Positions 1 to 7,210 of a stretch of 64,000 nucleotides of DNA are shown here, in pieces (positions within the stretch are counted from its first letter, which is position 1; the number at the start of each line of letters is the position of its first letter). The stretch is from Ornithobacterium rhinotracheale DSM 15997 (GTDB taxonomy: Bacteria; Bacteroidota; Bacteroidia; Flavobacteriales; Weeksellaceae): contig NC_018016.1 of NCBI RefSeq assembly GCF_000265465.1, positions 1,273,501-1,337,500 on the forward strand, read 5' to 3'. The notes beneath the pieces are model-generated. The model saw only the letters and a list, made by a program, of their open reading frames with translations, was not told the origin of the DNA and made no database searches. Position numbers and translations under genes: made by a program.

Positions 1-161
1 GGCAGTAGGCGGAGTGGAGCGCGTCCGAGGGATGAGCCTAGGGAGAAAGGGAGGCAAGCCCGCGTAGTCCTACGGTACGCAGTAGCCCATTTCACTTGCT
101 CTTGATTCACATACTCTGCTCTCGCAGACTTTTCAACTTTTTTCATCAAGGAAAAAAGTTG
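1..161. repeat. Left arm of a 161-bp inverted repeat flanking the FISUMP surface gene
   Basis: Read in reverse complement, this segment matches 2059-2219 with only three mismatches by eye over the outer 92 bases and perhaps ten over the inner 69. It starts at the window edge, so it may extend further left. It contains an 11-bp hairpin at 134-144/151-161. No ORF inside it resembles a protein. Whether the two arms form an invertible element or are two copies of a dispersed genomic repeat cannot be told from this window. Confidence 0.85.
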
Positions 162-197
162 GCTGAAAGAAGAAGTCTGCAAAAGCGGAGTATATGG
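105..197. repeat. Nested palindrome with terminator-like core
   Basis: The arms at about 106-130 and 170-196 are imperfect reverse complements (CATACTCTGCT...GCAGACTT against AAGTCTGC...GCGGAGTATATG). They enclose the perfect hairpin CAACTTTTTTC/GAAAAAAGTTG at 134-161. The result is a long stem-loop that could act as a bidirectional terminator or a cruciform. The rest of 1-323 holds only the surface gene's AT-rich leader. Confidence 0.6.
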
Positions 198-215
198 AGT
201 AATTGTAAAGAGGGA

Positions 216-252
216 GGGGAATTAGCCCTGCAAAAAGGAAACACTATACAAA
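216..252 (+). promoter_or_regulatory. Leader motif shared with the HU/DUF4469 gene
   Basis: The stretch beginning GGGGAATTAGCCC and followed by an A-rich run with GGAAACACTATACAAA closely resembles 2487-2523 upstream of the HU-like gene. In both cases it lies roughly 60-110 bases before the start codon. No clear TAnnTTTG promoter was found next to it. The function is unknown; a shared regulatory or recombination site is inference. Confidence 0.4.
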
Positions 253-323
253 ATCCTTGATGATATAGAAAGAAATAAAACGAAATAAAACCATAAAGTT
301 TAATTTTAAAAAAGTAAAAAAGT

Positions 324-1988
324 ATGAAACGAAGTTTTTATCTTCTAGGAATGTTGCTGGTGGGCGGTGTAGCCCTTGCGCAGCAAGATGCAGAGGGGCG
401 AGTGGGGGTGAATACCACTACCCCAAATGCAAGTTTGGAAGTCTCTCGGAACGATGAGTTGTTTAAGAAGGACGAAACCCAAGCACAAGGGGTAACCTTC
501 CCAAACTTTAGTACCGAGGAGCGTTCTAAGTTTGAGAATGTTGCCGTGGGCACGATGATTTTTAACACAACCAAGAAATGTTTAGAGATGTATTTTGGGT
601 TGAAAGGTGGTCGAGCCCATTGGGATTGTATTCCGAATGCGACGAGTGCACAGTCCCAAAATGTGGCGATAGTGCCAGCGGGCTTTGAAGGGACTTATAT
701 TGCAGGTATTGCGATGAATAGTGCCAATAAAGTAAAGTTTGAGTTGCAAAATAATGGATTTTCTCCCATTAGTAATGTAGATTTTTCTAGCGCCGTGAGC
801 ATTTCCAATAAAGGAGGGGTGAGTGTTTCTTCTGGGCAGAACTCTAATGTGAGCTTGCAGGCGGGGGCAAAAACCACGCTGAGCTATACGCTTACAGGGA
901 CACCCCAAGAGGGAGCTTTGGTAGCGAATTTTAATCATTTAGGATTGACGGCAGACCAGCAAATTAGCGTAGGACTTGGTTCAGCTAGGATTAGCAGTAA
1001 GGAGCATTATGTAGTATCTTTGTATTACCAGCCTACTAATACTACTATCCAAGGAAAAATAAACAACGGAGCAGAAAAAGTAACGATAAAAATCCCATAC
1101 ACAGGAGGCAAAGGTTCGTATAATGCCGTAAATGTCAATAATATTACAACGGCACCAGGACAAAACAACGATGTAAATAATTTAAGCCTCTCTATCCCTG
1201 CGGGTAACTTTGGCGTAACTGGTGAGTTAGAGGCAACGATTACGGTGGGGGGTAGCGACCAAGAGTATTTAGTAAAGCAAATGGCACCAGGGGAATCTTA
1301 CGACATAGCGACTTTCCCAATAGATATGAATGGCATGCAGTACAATGTCGTATTAAAAGGTATAGGCGGTATCCCAGATAAGAACTTTAATGTAATGACC
1401 AATGGCGAGTACGAGCATAGATTTATCTATGTGCCTGTAATGGGGCTTGATGGCAAGTTGTGGTTGAATAATAACTTAGGGGCTAATTACGCCAATGTAG
1501 ACCACCCAGCCTTTAACCCAGTGCAGGGGGCTAAGTCATTAAGAGATGAAAATGCTTATGGGTCACACTTCCAGTGGGGTAGAGCAGCCGATGGGCACGA
1601 GCTTACCACTTATACTTCTCCTACCAGTGGTTCTATGACCCACCCAAATATGCAGTGGTACAACATTGACCAATTACAGTCTTACACCAATCCATGTCCT
1701 GCGGGTTACCATGTGCCTACAAAACAGGAATGGAACGCTTATAATAATTTACTTCCAAGTAAAAATGCACAAGCTTGGCAGTCTGATGTGTTGCACCTCA
1801 CTTATGCGGGCGATAAGAACGCTGGAGGATGGAGTCCGAATCCAGGCAGTCCTAGTGGCTGGTACTGGTCCTCTTCTCCGTACGGTAGTTCCGACGCGTG
1901 GTACTTGTACTTCGTTGATAGCGATAGCAGCACCAGCAGTAGCAACTTTCGTTACTGGGGGCGCCCGTTGCGCTGTCGCCAGGATTAG
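324..1988 (+). CDS. Secreted surface protein with C-terminal FISUMP domain
   Basis: This is a 554-residue exported protein. Residues 1-20 are a signal peptide ending in ALA before QQ. Residues 25-41 carry the GRVGVNTTTP-type repeat seen at the start of many Bacteroidetes surface and fibre-like proteins. A central beta-rich region of low recognisability spans about 110-370. The last 180 residues match the Fib_succ_major (FISUMP) pattern: DGKLWLNNNLG, CPAGYHVPTKQEW, a WYWSSS motif and a terminal RPLRCRQD. Such domains adopt a C-type-lectin-like fold, which suggests ligand binding at the surface; the ligand is unknown. The gene sits between 161-bp inverted repeats and is followed by an HU-like gene. 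Its 3' 130 bases are GC-rich and look like a retroelement-diversified region. The ATG at 324 directly precedes the signal peptide. Confidence 0.85.
   Translation: MKRSFYLLGMLLVGGVALAQQDAEGRVGVNTTTPNASLEVSRNDELFKKDETQAQGVTFPNFSTEERSKFENVAVGTMIFNTTKKCLEMYFGLKGGRAHWDCIPNATSAQSQNVAIVPAGFEGTYIAGIAMNSANKVKFELQNNGFSPISNVDFSSAVSISNKGGVSVSSGQNSNVSLQAGAKTTLSYTLTGTPQEGALVANFNHLGLTADQQISVGLGSARISSKEHYVVSLYYQPTNTTIQGKINNGAEKVTIKIPYTGGKGSYNAVNVNNITTAPGQNNDVNNLSLSIPAGNFGVTGELEATITVGGSDQEYLVKQMAPGESYDIATFPIDMNGMQYNVVLKGIGGIPDKNFNVMTNGEYEHRFIYVPVMGLDGKLWLNNNLGANYANVDHPAFNPVQGAKSLRDENAYGSHFQWGRAADGHELTTYTSPTSGSMTHPNMQWYNIDQLQSYTNPCPAGYHVPTKQEWNAYNNLLPSKNAQAWQSDVLHLTYAGDKNAGGWSPNPGSPSGWYWSSSPYGSSDAWYLYFVDSDSSTSSSNFRYWGRPLRCRQD
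1858..1985 (+). other. Candidate variable region at the 3' end of the FISUMP gene
   Basis: This codes for the last 43 residues. Where FISUMP homologues often have Asn or Ser/Tyr-rich stretches, the codons here are mostly TAC, AGC, AGT, GAC, GAT, ACC, TTC and GTT, all one or two adenine substitutions away from AAC or AAT. The segment ends in a G/C-rich run that codes for GRPLRCR, and a hairpin follows the stop codon. This geometry resembles the target of a diversity-generating retroelement. No template repeat or reverse transcriptase was seen in the window, so the assignment is tentative. Confidence 0.3.
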
Positions 1989-2000
1989 CGAGGTTTTAAT

Positions 2001-2017
2001 TTCCCTCTGGGAGGGGG
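2001..2017 (+). other. Short GC hairpin just after the FISUMP stop codon
   Basis: TTCCCTC and GAGGGGG can pair through five Watson-Crick pairs plus two G-U pairs around a 3-base loop. It begins 12 bases after the stop codon. It lacks a T-run, so it is a poor terminator. Confidence 0.4.
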
Positions 2018-2058
2018 GTGCTTGATAGGGTGTGGTGTTCTTCTTGCGTGTAGTCTTT

Positions 2059-2219
2059 CAACTTTTTTCCTTGATGAAAAAAGTTGCAAAGTCCGCGATA
2101 GCGGAGTATGTGGAGCAAGAGCAAGAGAAATGGGCTACTGCGTACCGTAGGACTACGCGGGCTTGCCTCCCTTTCTCCCTAGGCTTGTCCCTCGGACGCG
2201 CTCCGCTCCGCCTACTGCC
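2059..2219. repeat. Right arm of the 161-bp inverted repeat
   Basis: This is the reverse complement of 1-161, of equal length, and includes the hairpin at 2059-2069/2076-2086. It is followed at about 2228 by TTGCTCGGTAACG, which resembles the 23-bp tandem repeat unit found at 31188-31262. An 81-residue ORF across this arm has no protein-like features. Confidence 0.85.
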
Positions 2220-2387
2220 CATGCACTTGCTCGGTAACGCTTCGCTTTGTTTGAGCTGGAATGCTTTGGGTGAGTGAAGGCAGGTTTAGGGAGAGCCTCC
2301 ATAGCGAACTTGAAAGCCAAAGCTTTCAAATAGCGGAGGCGAACCCCGTGCCGTAGGCAAACCGCTGCCTTCGCTCTTGACTTTTTC

Positions 2388-2412
2388 GTTCTTTTGGGTC
2401 AAGCCAAAAGAA
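2388..2412. repeat. Hairpin in the surface-HU intergenic region
   Basis: GTTCTTTTGG and CCAAAAGAAC are perfect 10-base arms separated by a short loop. This is typical of small dispersed palindromes between genes. The surrounding stretch 1989-2559 otherwise holds the right inverted repeat, a terminator and the leader of the next gene; no gene is seen in it. Confidence 0.6.
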
Positions 2413-2425
2413 CAAAGAAAGAAGA

Positions 2426-2468
2426 AGCCTGCAAAGGCACATATACAAAGACTTTGCAGGCTTTTTTG
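2426..2468 (+). terminator. Intrinsic terminator upstream of the HU/DUF4469 gene
   Basis: The stem is AGCCTGCAAAG (2426-2436) with CTTTGCAGGCT (2452-2462), followed by a run of six T. It would end transcripts coming from the surface gene, so the HU-like gene probably has its own promoter downstream of this point. Confidence 0.8.
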
Positions 2469-2486
2469 TTCCCTTATGGGAAAGGT

Positions 2487-2523
2487 GGGGAATTAACCCC
2501 ATAAAAAGAAGCATTACAAATAA
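2487..2523 (+). promoter_or_regulatory. Second copy of the shared leader motif
   Basis: TGGGG-AATTAA-CCCCA forms a small palindrome and is followed by an A-rich stretch with GAAGCATTACAAA. This matches the leader at 216-252 of the surface gene. It follows a further CCC-TTAT-GGG palindrome. Function unknown. Confidence 0.4.
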
Positions 2524-2559
2524 GAATATAAATCATAAATATAAATAAACAATATAAAT

Positions 2560-3279
2560 ATGAACAACTTAAAAGCATGGCTTCGTCCTAATCTTTTAAC
2601 CAAAGACGATAAGGCAGATTTTATCGCCGTTCCACTGATGAACGGGAGCCTTGGGCTTAAAGAAGTGATAGAAGCCTTACAAAAAGAGGGTATGGAAATT
2701 CAGACCGAGACCGCTGTAGACATCATCACACGCTTTAACCGAAAAGCCTCGGAATTGGTGCTGAATGGGTATAGCGTAAACACAGGTTTGGTATACATGC
2801 GCCCTGCCATCAAAGGGGTGTTCTATGACAAGTCTTTTGACAAAGAAAAGCACTCGGTGTATGTGAATGTAAACCAAGGCTTAGAGCTTAGAAAAGCCAG
2901 TGAAGATACCAAGGTAGAAATACTAGGGGAACAAGCCAGCCCGATGAGCTTATTCAGCATTACCGACAAGGCAACAGGCAAGAGCGATGGCACGCTCACC
3001 AAAGGGAAAAACGCCGAAATCAAAGGCACATACCTCAAAATTGCAGGCGAAGACCCTAAGAATGGAGTAACCTTTAAAAACGTAGACAATCAAAAGGAAA
3101 CCAAGCTCCCTGCCGAGAATGTGGTGCTCAACGAGCCATCAAGGTTGTTGATTTTGGTACCCGCAGATTTAGCTAATGGCAATTATGAGCTGCGCGTAAC
3201 CACGCAGTTTAGCAGTGGGAGCACTTTACTTAAAGAGCCTAGAACCGAAACGCTGAACATTCCTATCGTGATAGGCTAA
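2560..3279 (+). CDS. HU-like DNA-binding domain protein with C-terminal DUF4469
   Basis: This is a 239-residue protein of the Bacteroidetes-specific HU-like family. The N-terminal half (about 1-125) reads as the variant HU-type DNA-binding domain (PLMNGSLGLKEVIEALQKEG; ETAVDIITRFNRKASELVLNGYSVNTG). The C-terminal part (about 135-239) fits DUF4469, an Ig-like beta domain, with SRLLILVPADLANGNYELRVTTQFS as its recognisable core. There is no signal peptide. The gene follows the FISUMP surface gene but is separated from it by an inverted-repeat arm and a terminator. The partner and DNA target are unknown. A second surface/HU pair occurs at 35430-36855. Confidence 0.8.
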   Translation: MNNLKAWLRPNLLTKDDKADFIAVPLMNGSLGLKEVIEALQKEGMEIQTETAVDIITRFNRKASELVLNGYSVNTGLVYMRPAIKGVFYDKSFDKEKHSVYVNVNQGLELRKASEDTKVEILGEQASPMSLFSITDKATGKSDGTLTKGKNAEIKGTYLKIAGEDPKNGVTFKNVDNQKETKLPAENVVLNEPSRLLILVPADLANGNYELRVTTQFSSGSTLLKEPRTETLNIPIVIG

Positions 3280-3316
3280 GCAATTGCCTTGCAAGGACTA
3301 TATCACATATTATTGC

Positions 3317-3356
3317 AAAAGGGGGCTTTGTCGTGCGACAAAGCCCCCTTTTGTTT
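3317..3356 (+). terminator. Strong terminator after the HU/DUF4469 gene
   Basis: Seventeen-base perfect arms (AAAAGGGGGCTTTGTCG at 3317-3333 and its complement at 3336-3352) are followed by GTTT. A related CTTTGT/ACAAAG stem recurs at about 3374-3391. Confidence 0.85.
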
Positions 3357-3456
3357 AGGCTCAAAGTTCGTCTTTGTGCTACGACAAAGAGAGGCGGTGG
3401 AAATAAGTGCTGTTTGTGATTAGCTTTTAAGGTATATGCAAAAACTTCTAGCTAAA

Positions 3457-3489
3457 ATTCTTCTAGATTCTAGCAAAATCTAGAAGAAT
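3457..3489. repeat. Palindrome built on TTCTAGA/TCTAGAA
   Basis: ATTCTTCTAGATT (3457-3469) and AATCTAGAAGAAT (3477-3489) are perfect complements with a 7-base loop. Partial copies (CTTCTAGC, CAAGAAGAAT) flank it. It has no T-run and lies 46 bases before the next promoter, so it may be a protein-binding site or a small dispersed repeat. Confidence 0.5.
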
Positions 3490-3534
3490 CAAGAAGAATG
3501 CGGTGTGCGTAGTCCTACTATTAAAAAACTAAAC

Positions 3535-3542
3535 TATCTTTG
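3535..3542 (+). promoter_or_regulatory. Bacteroidetes -7 box TATCTTTG for the DUF4230 gene
   Basis: TATCTTTG matches the TAnnTTTG consensus and predicts a transcript start near 3549. This rules out the upstream TTG at 3540 as the start codon and favours the ATG at 3564. No good -33 TTG is visible. Confidence 0.6.
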
Positions 3543-3563
3543 CTAAACAAAATAGAGGATAAG

Positions 3564-4166
3564 ATGAAATACTTAAAATACTTAGGCTTGCTGGTGCTGG
3601 GGGCGTTGCTCACTTTTTTTGTGATGAAAGCCACGCAAAAAGACCATGCGCAAGAGGCGTCTTCTACGATTGCCTATGGCATTCAGCGATTGAATAAAAT
3701 GGTGGTAGCGGAGCAAACTTATGCCAACTTTTATTCGCACAAAAGCAAGAGTAGCTATTTGGGGAATTTAATCTCGTTTGACAAGTCTTTGCTTCTAAAA
3801 GTGGAAGTGAAAGCGCAGGCGTCTTATGATTTGTCTAAAATGCAAGTGAAGCTAGATCCTGCCAACCAAACGATTTATATCCAGAAAATTCCGCCTTTGC
3901 AGATTGAAATGTATCCCGATGTGGAGTTTTTTGAAATGAGCCAAAGCAAAATGAATGCCTTTAGCAAAGACGAACTAAACGCTATTAAACGCCGCGCGGT
4001 GGCAGAAGTGGAGAAGACTATCGACCAAACGAGTTTGCGAAAAGAGGCACACGAGCAGCTGCTACAAAATCTAGAAGAAATTTATCTTTTAGCCAAAATT
4101 TACCATTGGAAAATTGTAGATGAAACCGAATTTGCCGAGGAGATGAAAAATCGTATTCCGATTTAA
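3564..4166 (+). CDS. DUF4230 domain protein, membrane anchored
   Basis: This is a 200-residue protein with one N-terminal hydrophobic segment (about residues 5-22, LGLLVLGALLTFFVM) followed by a soluble domain that fits DUF4230: YGIQRLNKMVVAEQTYANFY, a central beta region with VKLDPANQTIYIQKIPPLQ, and a helical C-terminus. The biochemical function of the family is not known to me; the topology suggests a periplasmic domain on an inner-membrane anchor. An in-frame TTG at 3540 lies within the predicted -7 box, so the ATG at 3564 was chosen. The gene stands alone and converges on a thioredoxin-family gene through a shared terminator. Confidence 0.8.
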   Translation: MKYLKYLGLLVLGALLTFFVMKATQKDHAQEASSTIAYGIQRLNKMVVAEQTYANFYSHKSKSSYLGNLISFDKSLLLKVEVKAQASYDLSKMQVKLDPANQTIYIQKIPPLQIEMYPDVEFFEMSQSKMNAFSKDELNAIKRRAVAEVEKTIDQTSLRKEAHEQLLQNLEEIYLLAKIYHWKIVDETEFAEEMKNRIPI

Positions 4167-4183
4167 TTTTTAAGGCTAAAAAC

Positions 4184-4218
4184 AAAAAATCCCTTTCTTG
4201 TAAGAAAGGGATTTTTTT
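4184..4218. terminator. Bidirectional terminator between convergent genes
   Basis: AAAAAATCCCTTTCTT (4184-4199) pairs with 4202-4217. T-runs occur on both strands, serving the DUF4230 gene and the minus-strand thioredoxin gene. Confidence 0.85.
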
Positions 4219-4235
4219 ATGCTTTAATCGAAGGA

Positions 4236-4739
4236 TTATAATTTTACTTCATCGATGGATTTAGCATAATATTGTTTGATTTTTCCATCTTCGTCAAGCA
4301 CCATGTATCGTGGAATCCAATCGAGCTCAATGTATTGGGTAAAAGCAGATTCGGTGCCTTTGCCCCAGCCGCCAGACATTAAGATGAAATCACCTTTTAA
4401 ATTGTGTGGCAATACATATTTTTCGATTCCATTTTTCCATGCTTCCTCGCTTTTATCTACGGAGACAAAAAGGTAATTGATGTCTGGGTGATCTGCTTGA
4501 AATTTAGTCATCTCAGGCATTGCTTTTACACAATCGCCACACCATGAAGCCCACACTTCTACCAAAGTGATTTTGCCTTTTTGTGCATTCAAAACCTCGC
4601 CAAATGTAGTTTCGGCTCCGCTAGTGAGTTCTGTTACACTTTGGTTTAGGACTTCTTGCGAAAATTCCGTTTTTTCGGTTTTTTTAGAACACGACACAAT
4701 TCCTAAAGCTGCTAAACAAAGCAATACGATTTTTTTCAT
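4236..4739 (-). CDS. TlpA-like thioredoxin-family lipoprotein
   Basis: This is a 167-residue protein with a lipoprotein signal: hydrophobic residues 4-16, then the lipobox GIVSC with Cys17. The thioredoxin-fold domain covers about 45-160 and has the redox motif WASWCGDC (Cys67 and Cys70), followed by a VSVDKS strand and the cis-Pro region WIPRYMVLD. It probably acts as a periplasm-facing membrane-tethered thiol-disulfide reductase, for example in cytochrome maturation or oxidative protection; the substrate is not indicated. It is downstream of the efflux operon on the same strand, 41 bases beyond the last permease gene, so cotranscription is possible. Confidence 0.85.
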   Translation of the reverse strand: MKKIVLLCLAALGIVSCSKKTEKTEFSQEVLNQSVTELTSGAETTFGEVLNAQKGKITLVEVWASWCGDCVKAMPEMTKFQADHPDINYLFVSVDKSEEAWKNGIEKYVLPHNLKGDFILMSGGWGKGTESAFTQYIELDWIPRYMVLDEDGKIKQYYAKSIDEVKL

Positions 4740-4780
4740 ATAATGATAATTTAATGCCCAAATATAATGATTTTTTTGAA

Positions 4781-6001
4781 TTAGGCTTTTTCTCGTTTTT
4801 TCAAACTCTCTTGTTCAATAAGGTAAATTCGTTTAAAGGTTAAAGCCGCTAGGATTAGATAGAAAATACAGAGCAACCATAGATAAACAAATTCCTTTTG
4901 CATAAGGTTGATGTCTGCCCCCATCTGCGTGATGGCTACAAAGCCTTTTGCCCCCAATGTGGTAGGCACTAGGTTTGAAAGCCCCTCGATGTACCAAGGG
5001 ATTGCATCCGTAGGCCAAGAGAAACCTGTAACGAGCAAGGCGGGAATCGAGGTAAACATAATGGCTAAAATGGCATCTTCTCTTTTTCTAAAGAAATTCA
5101 GCAAAAATAAACCAAGGTACACCACCGAAAGCAAAAATGGAATCATATACACCACGACTTCCAATAAGTTTCCACGCATTGGGATGTGGAAATATGGCAT
5201 CACAAATCCTACCATGTACACCAAAATACAAAGGCTGATGATGAGGTAAGTTGTGGCTTTTCCCATGACGATTGGTAGCATTCCAAAAGTGTGATTGGCG
5301 TTTGGGTATAGTTTTACCATCTTGTGGTTTTCGCGCATGGTTCCGCCAAGGATTCCGATGGCTTGCAACATCGTGGTTTGGAAGATGATTACCAATACTA
5401 CGGGAATCAAAAATGTGCCATATCCTGCGTTGGCGTTATATAAGTTTACGGCACTTCCCGTAAGTGGTGCTCGCTCTATTTGTGCCACTTTGGGTAAATT
5501 CCCTTTGGCTTCAATCTTCTTGATTTCAACACCTGCCCCCATGTAGGCTACCGCATATTTGGCAGCGGTGAGCACTTGCTTATAATACAAAATATAAGCC
5601 CCATCGGTGTACACAGAAATTGTGGGCTGTTGAGATTTCTGAAGATTTTTTGAGAAATTCTCTGGAACCACGATAATTCCTCGTACTTTTTCTTCTTCAA
5701 AGGCTTTTACCGCCTCTGGGAATTGGGCGTAATTGTGATTCATGCTCACTTGTTCGGTTTCGTCCATCATTCGGATAAATTGTCGGCTATATGCAGTGTT
5801 GTCTAAATCTACATAAGCCACCGGAAGCTCTGTTAAAACCTCGTCTGAGTAAACATAAGCATACAAGAAAGATACGACGGTGCTCACCAAGATGAATGAA
5901 AACAATACAGCAACATCTGAGAAGATGTTTTTAAACTCTCTCATCATTGCGTAGTAAAAGTTTCCAGCATCAAGGTGTATTCTGTTGATAAACCTATTCA
6001 T
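4781..6001 (-). CDS. ABC-2 type export permease (second permease of the pair)
   Basis: This is a 406-residue integral membrane protein of the ABC-2 permease group (YhhJ/YbhR-like). A first membrane helix lies at about 30-50 (VAVLFSFILVSTVVSFLYAY). A long extracytoplasmic domain spans about 55-190 (LPVAYVDLDNTAYSRQFIRMMDE; VPENFSKNLQ). Five C-terminal helices between about 195 and 395 follow. It overlaps the preceding permease gene by 8 bases, which indicates translational coupling. The two permeases probably form a heterodimer. No ATP-binding subunit is encoded in the operon, so energy coupling must come from elsewhere or work differently. The substrate is unknown. Confidence 0.85.
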   Translation of the reverse strand: MNRFINRIHLDAGNFYYAMMREFKNIFSDVAVLFSFILVSTVVSFLYAYVYSDEVLTELPVAYVDLDNTAYSRQFIRMMDETEQVSMNHNYAQFPEAVKAFEEEKVRGIIVVPENFSKNLQKSQQPTISVYTDGAYILYYKQVLTAAKYAVAYMGAGVEIKKIEAKGNLPKVAQIERAPLTGSAVNLYNANAGYGTFLIPVVLVIIFQTTMLQAIGILGGTMRENHKMVKLYPNANHTFGMLPIVMGKATTYLIISLCILVYMVGFVMPYFHIPMRGNLLEVVVYMIPFLLSVVYLGLFLLNFFRKREDAILAIMFTSIPALLVTGFSWPTDAIPWYIEGLSNLVPTTLGAKGFVAITQMGADINLMQKEFVYLWLLCIFYLILAALTFKRIYLIEQESLKKREKA

Positions 6002-7154
6002 AACCTCCTCTTTTTAATTTTTTCACAAATAACGGATATGAGCATAAGAACAAAACAAAGTAAGCTCCTAATGCGATTAAATTATGCAAAGTATAATTCA
6101 TTGGGATTCCTTTGATGGCACGATTTACAAAATATTTGATAAAGTGCGTATAAGGGAAAATGTTACTTACATCTTGAATGAATTTTGGCAATCCTTCGAT
6201 AGGGAAGGTGTATGCTCCAAACGAGAAACAAATGGCACAGAATCCCCCACCAAAAGTGAGTGCTGAACGCAGATCTTTAGTAATATTTACAAAGAAAACA
6301 GCGACTAACTGGTGCGTGAGAATAAGCACAAATGTGAGCAATACTACATTCCACAGCGGTACTTGCAAAGGTGTGCCAATGATCCTGAACAGGTAAAAGT
6401 TCATGAACCAGCCCACAAAGCAAAATACAATGGTGTAGGGGAGTAGCTTGCCCCACAATGCTGCCCAAGAGTTGCCTCCACTCATGCGCAACCAGCTATC
6501 GGCAAAGCCGTATTTGAGCGGTGTGCCAATGATGTAAATGCTTAAAATCACTACAAGCATTTCTAGCATAAAAGGCAAAAATGGTGTGATTAAGTAATAC
6601 CCATAGTTGGAATATGGATTATACATATTATGCACATCTAGCTTAATGGGTTGCACATCGGCATGTGCCCAGTAGCCTTCTTGCCCTTTTTTCTTTCTTT
6701 TTTCTATGTCTATCCCCGCAGAAATCATTGCGATGGTGGTGCTAAATGCCTTTTGAATATTTCCCGCAGGCAACAAAAATTGCCCATTGGTGTAGCAAAT
6801 AATCTCTGATTGTTGCCCATCAAGTACATTTTTTTGAATGCCTTGAGGGAGCACAACTACGGCATAAATATCTCCTCTTTTTAGCAATTTTTTAGCCTCG
6901 TCTTCGTTGTTTAAGGCTACGCTAAAAGAGATTTCTGGAGTGGATTCTAGCAAGCGAATGATCTTACGCGAAGTCGAGGACTTGTCGTAATCTATCACGG
7001 CGACTTTAAAGCTATTCGGGGTTCCTACCTTAAATAATAATCCAAAGAAGAAAAATAAAATAAGGGGGAGTCCCAAGCACAAAAATAGCTTCTTAGGCGA
7101 GCCCACTAGAATCTTAAATTCATAGAAAAATACTTTCCAAAAACCATTTTTCAT
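5994..7154 (-). CDS. ABC-2 type export permease (first permease of the pair)
   Basis: This is a 386-residue homologue of the adjacent permease with the same plan: a cytoplasmic start, one helix at about 23-42 (KLFLCLGLPLILFFFFGLLF), an external domain (FKVAVIDYDKSSTSRKIIRLLE; VVLPQGIQKNVLDGQQ) and five to six helices from about 180 to the C-terminus. The operon order TolC, HlyD, permease, permease points to a tripartite exporter crossing both membranes. It starts 56 bases after the HlyD gene. Confidence 0.85.
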   Translation of the reverse strand: MKNGFWKVFFYEFKILVGSPKKLFLCLGLPLILFFFFGLLFKVGTPNSFKVAVIDYDKSSTSRKIIRLLESTPEISFSVALNNEDEAKKLLKRGDIYAVVVLPQGIQKNVLDGQQSEIICYTNGQFLLPAGNIQKAFSTTIAMISAGIDIEKRKKKGQEGYWAHADVQPIKLDVHNMYNPYSNYGYYLITPFLPFMLEMLVVILSIYIIGTPLKYGFADSWLRMSGGNSWAALWGKLLPYTIVFCFVGWFMNFYLFRIIGTPLQVPLWNVVLLTFVLILTHQLVAVFFVNITKDLRSALTFGGGFCAICFSFGAYTFPIEGLPKFIQDVSNIFPYTHFIKYFVNRAIKGIPMNYTLHNLIALGAYFVLFLCSYPLFVKKLKRGGYE

Positions 7155-7210
7155 ACGATTGAGTGTTTTTAATTTTAATTAAAGAATGAAAAAATAAAAA
7201 AAAGCGTTTT

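Noticed and set aside
1666..2025. 119-codon ORF in another frame at the end of the FISUMP gene
   Set aside because: It overlaps a convincing gene throughout and lacks protein-like features; the GC-rich 3' end keeps the alternative frame open.
2032..2277. 81-codon plus-strand ORF
   Set aside because: It lies wholly in the right inverted-repeat arm and has repeat-derived low-complexity composition.
1..3540. Insertion sequence or integrated element at the surface locus
   Set aside because: No transposase, integrase or target-site duplication was found; the inverted repeats are much longer than typical IS ends and no mobility gene lies between them.
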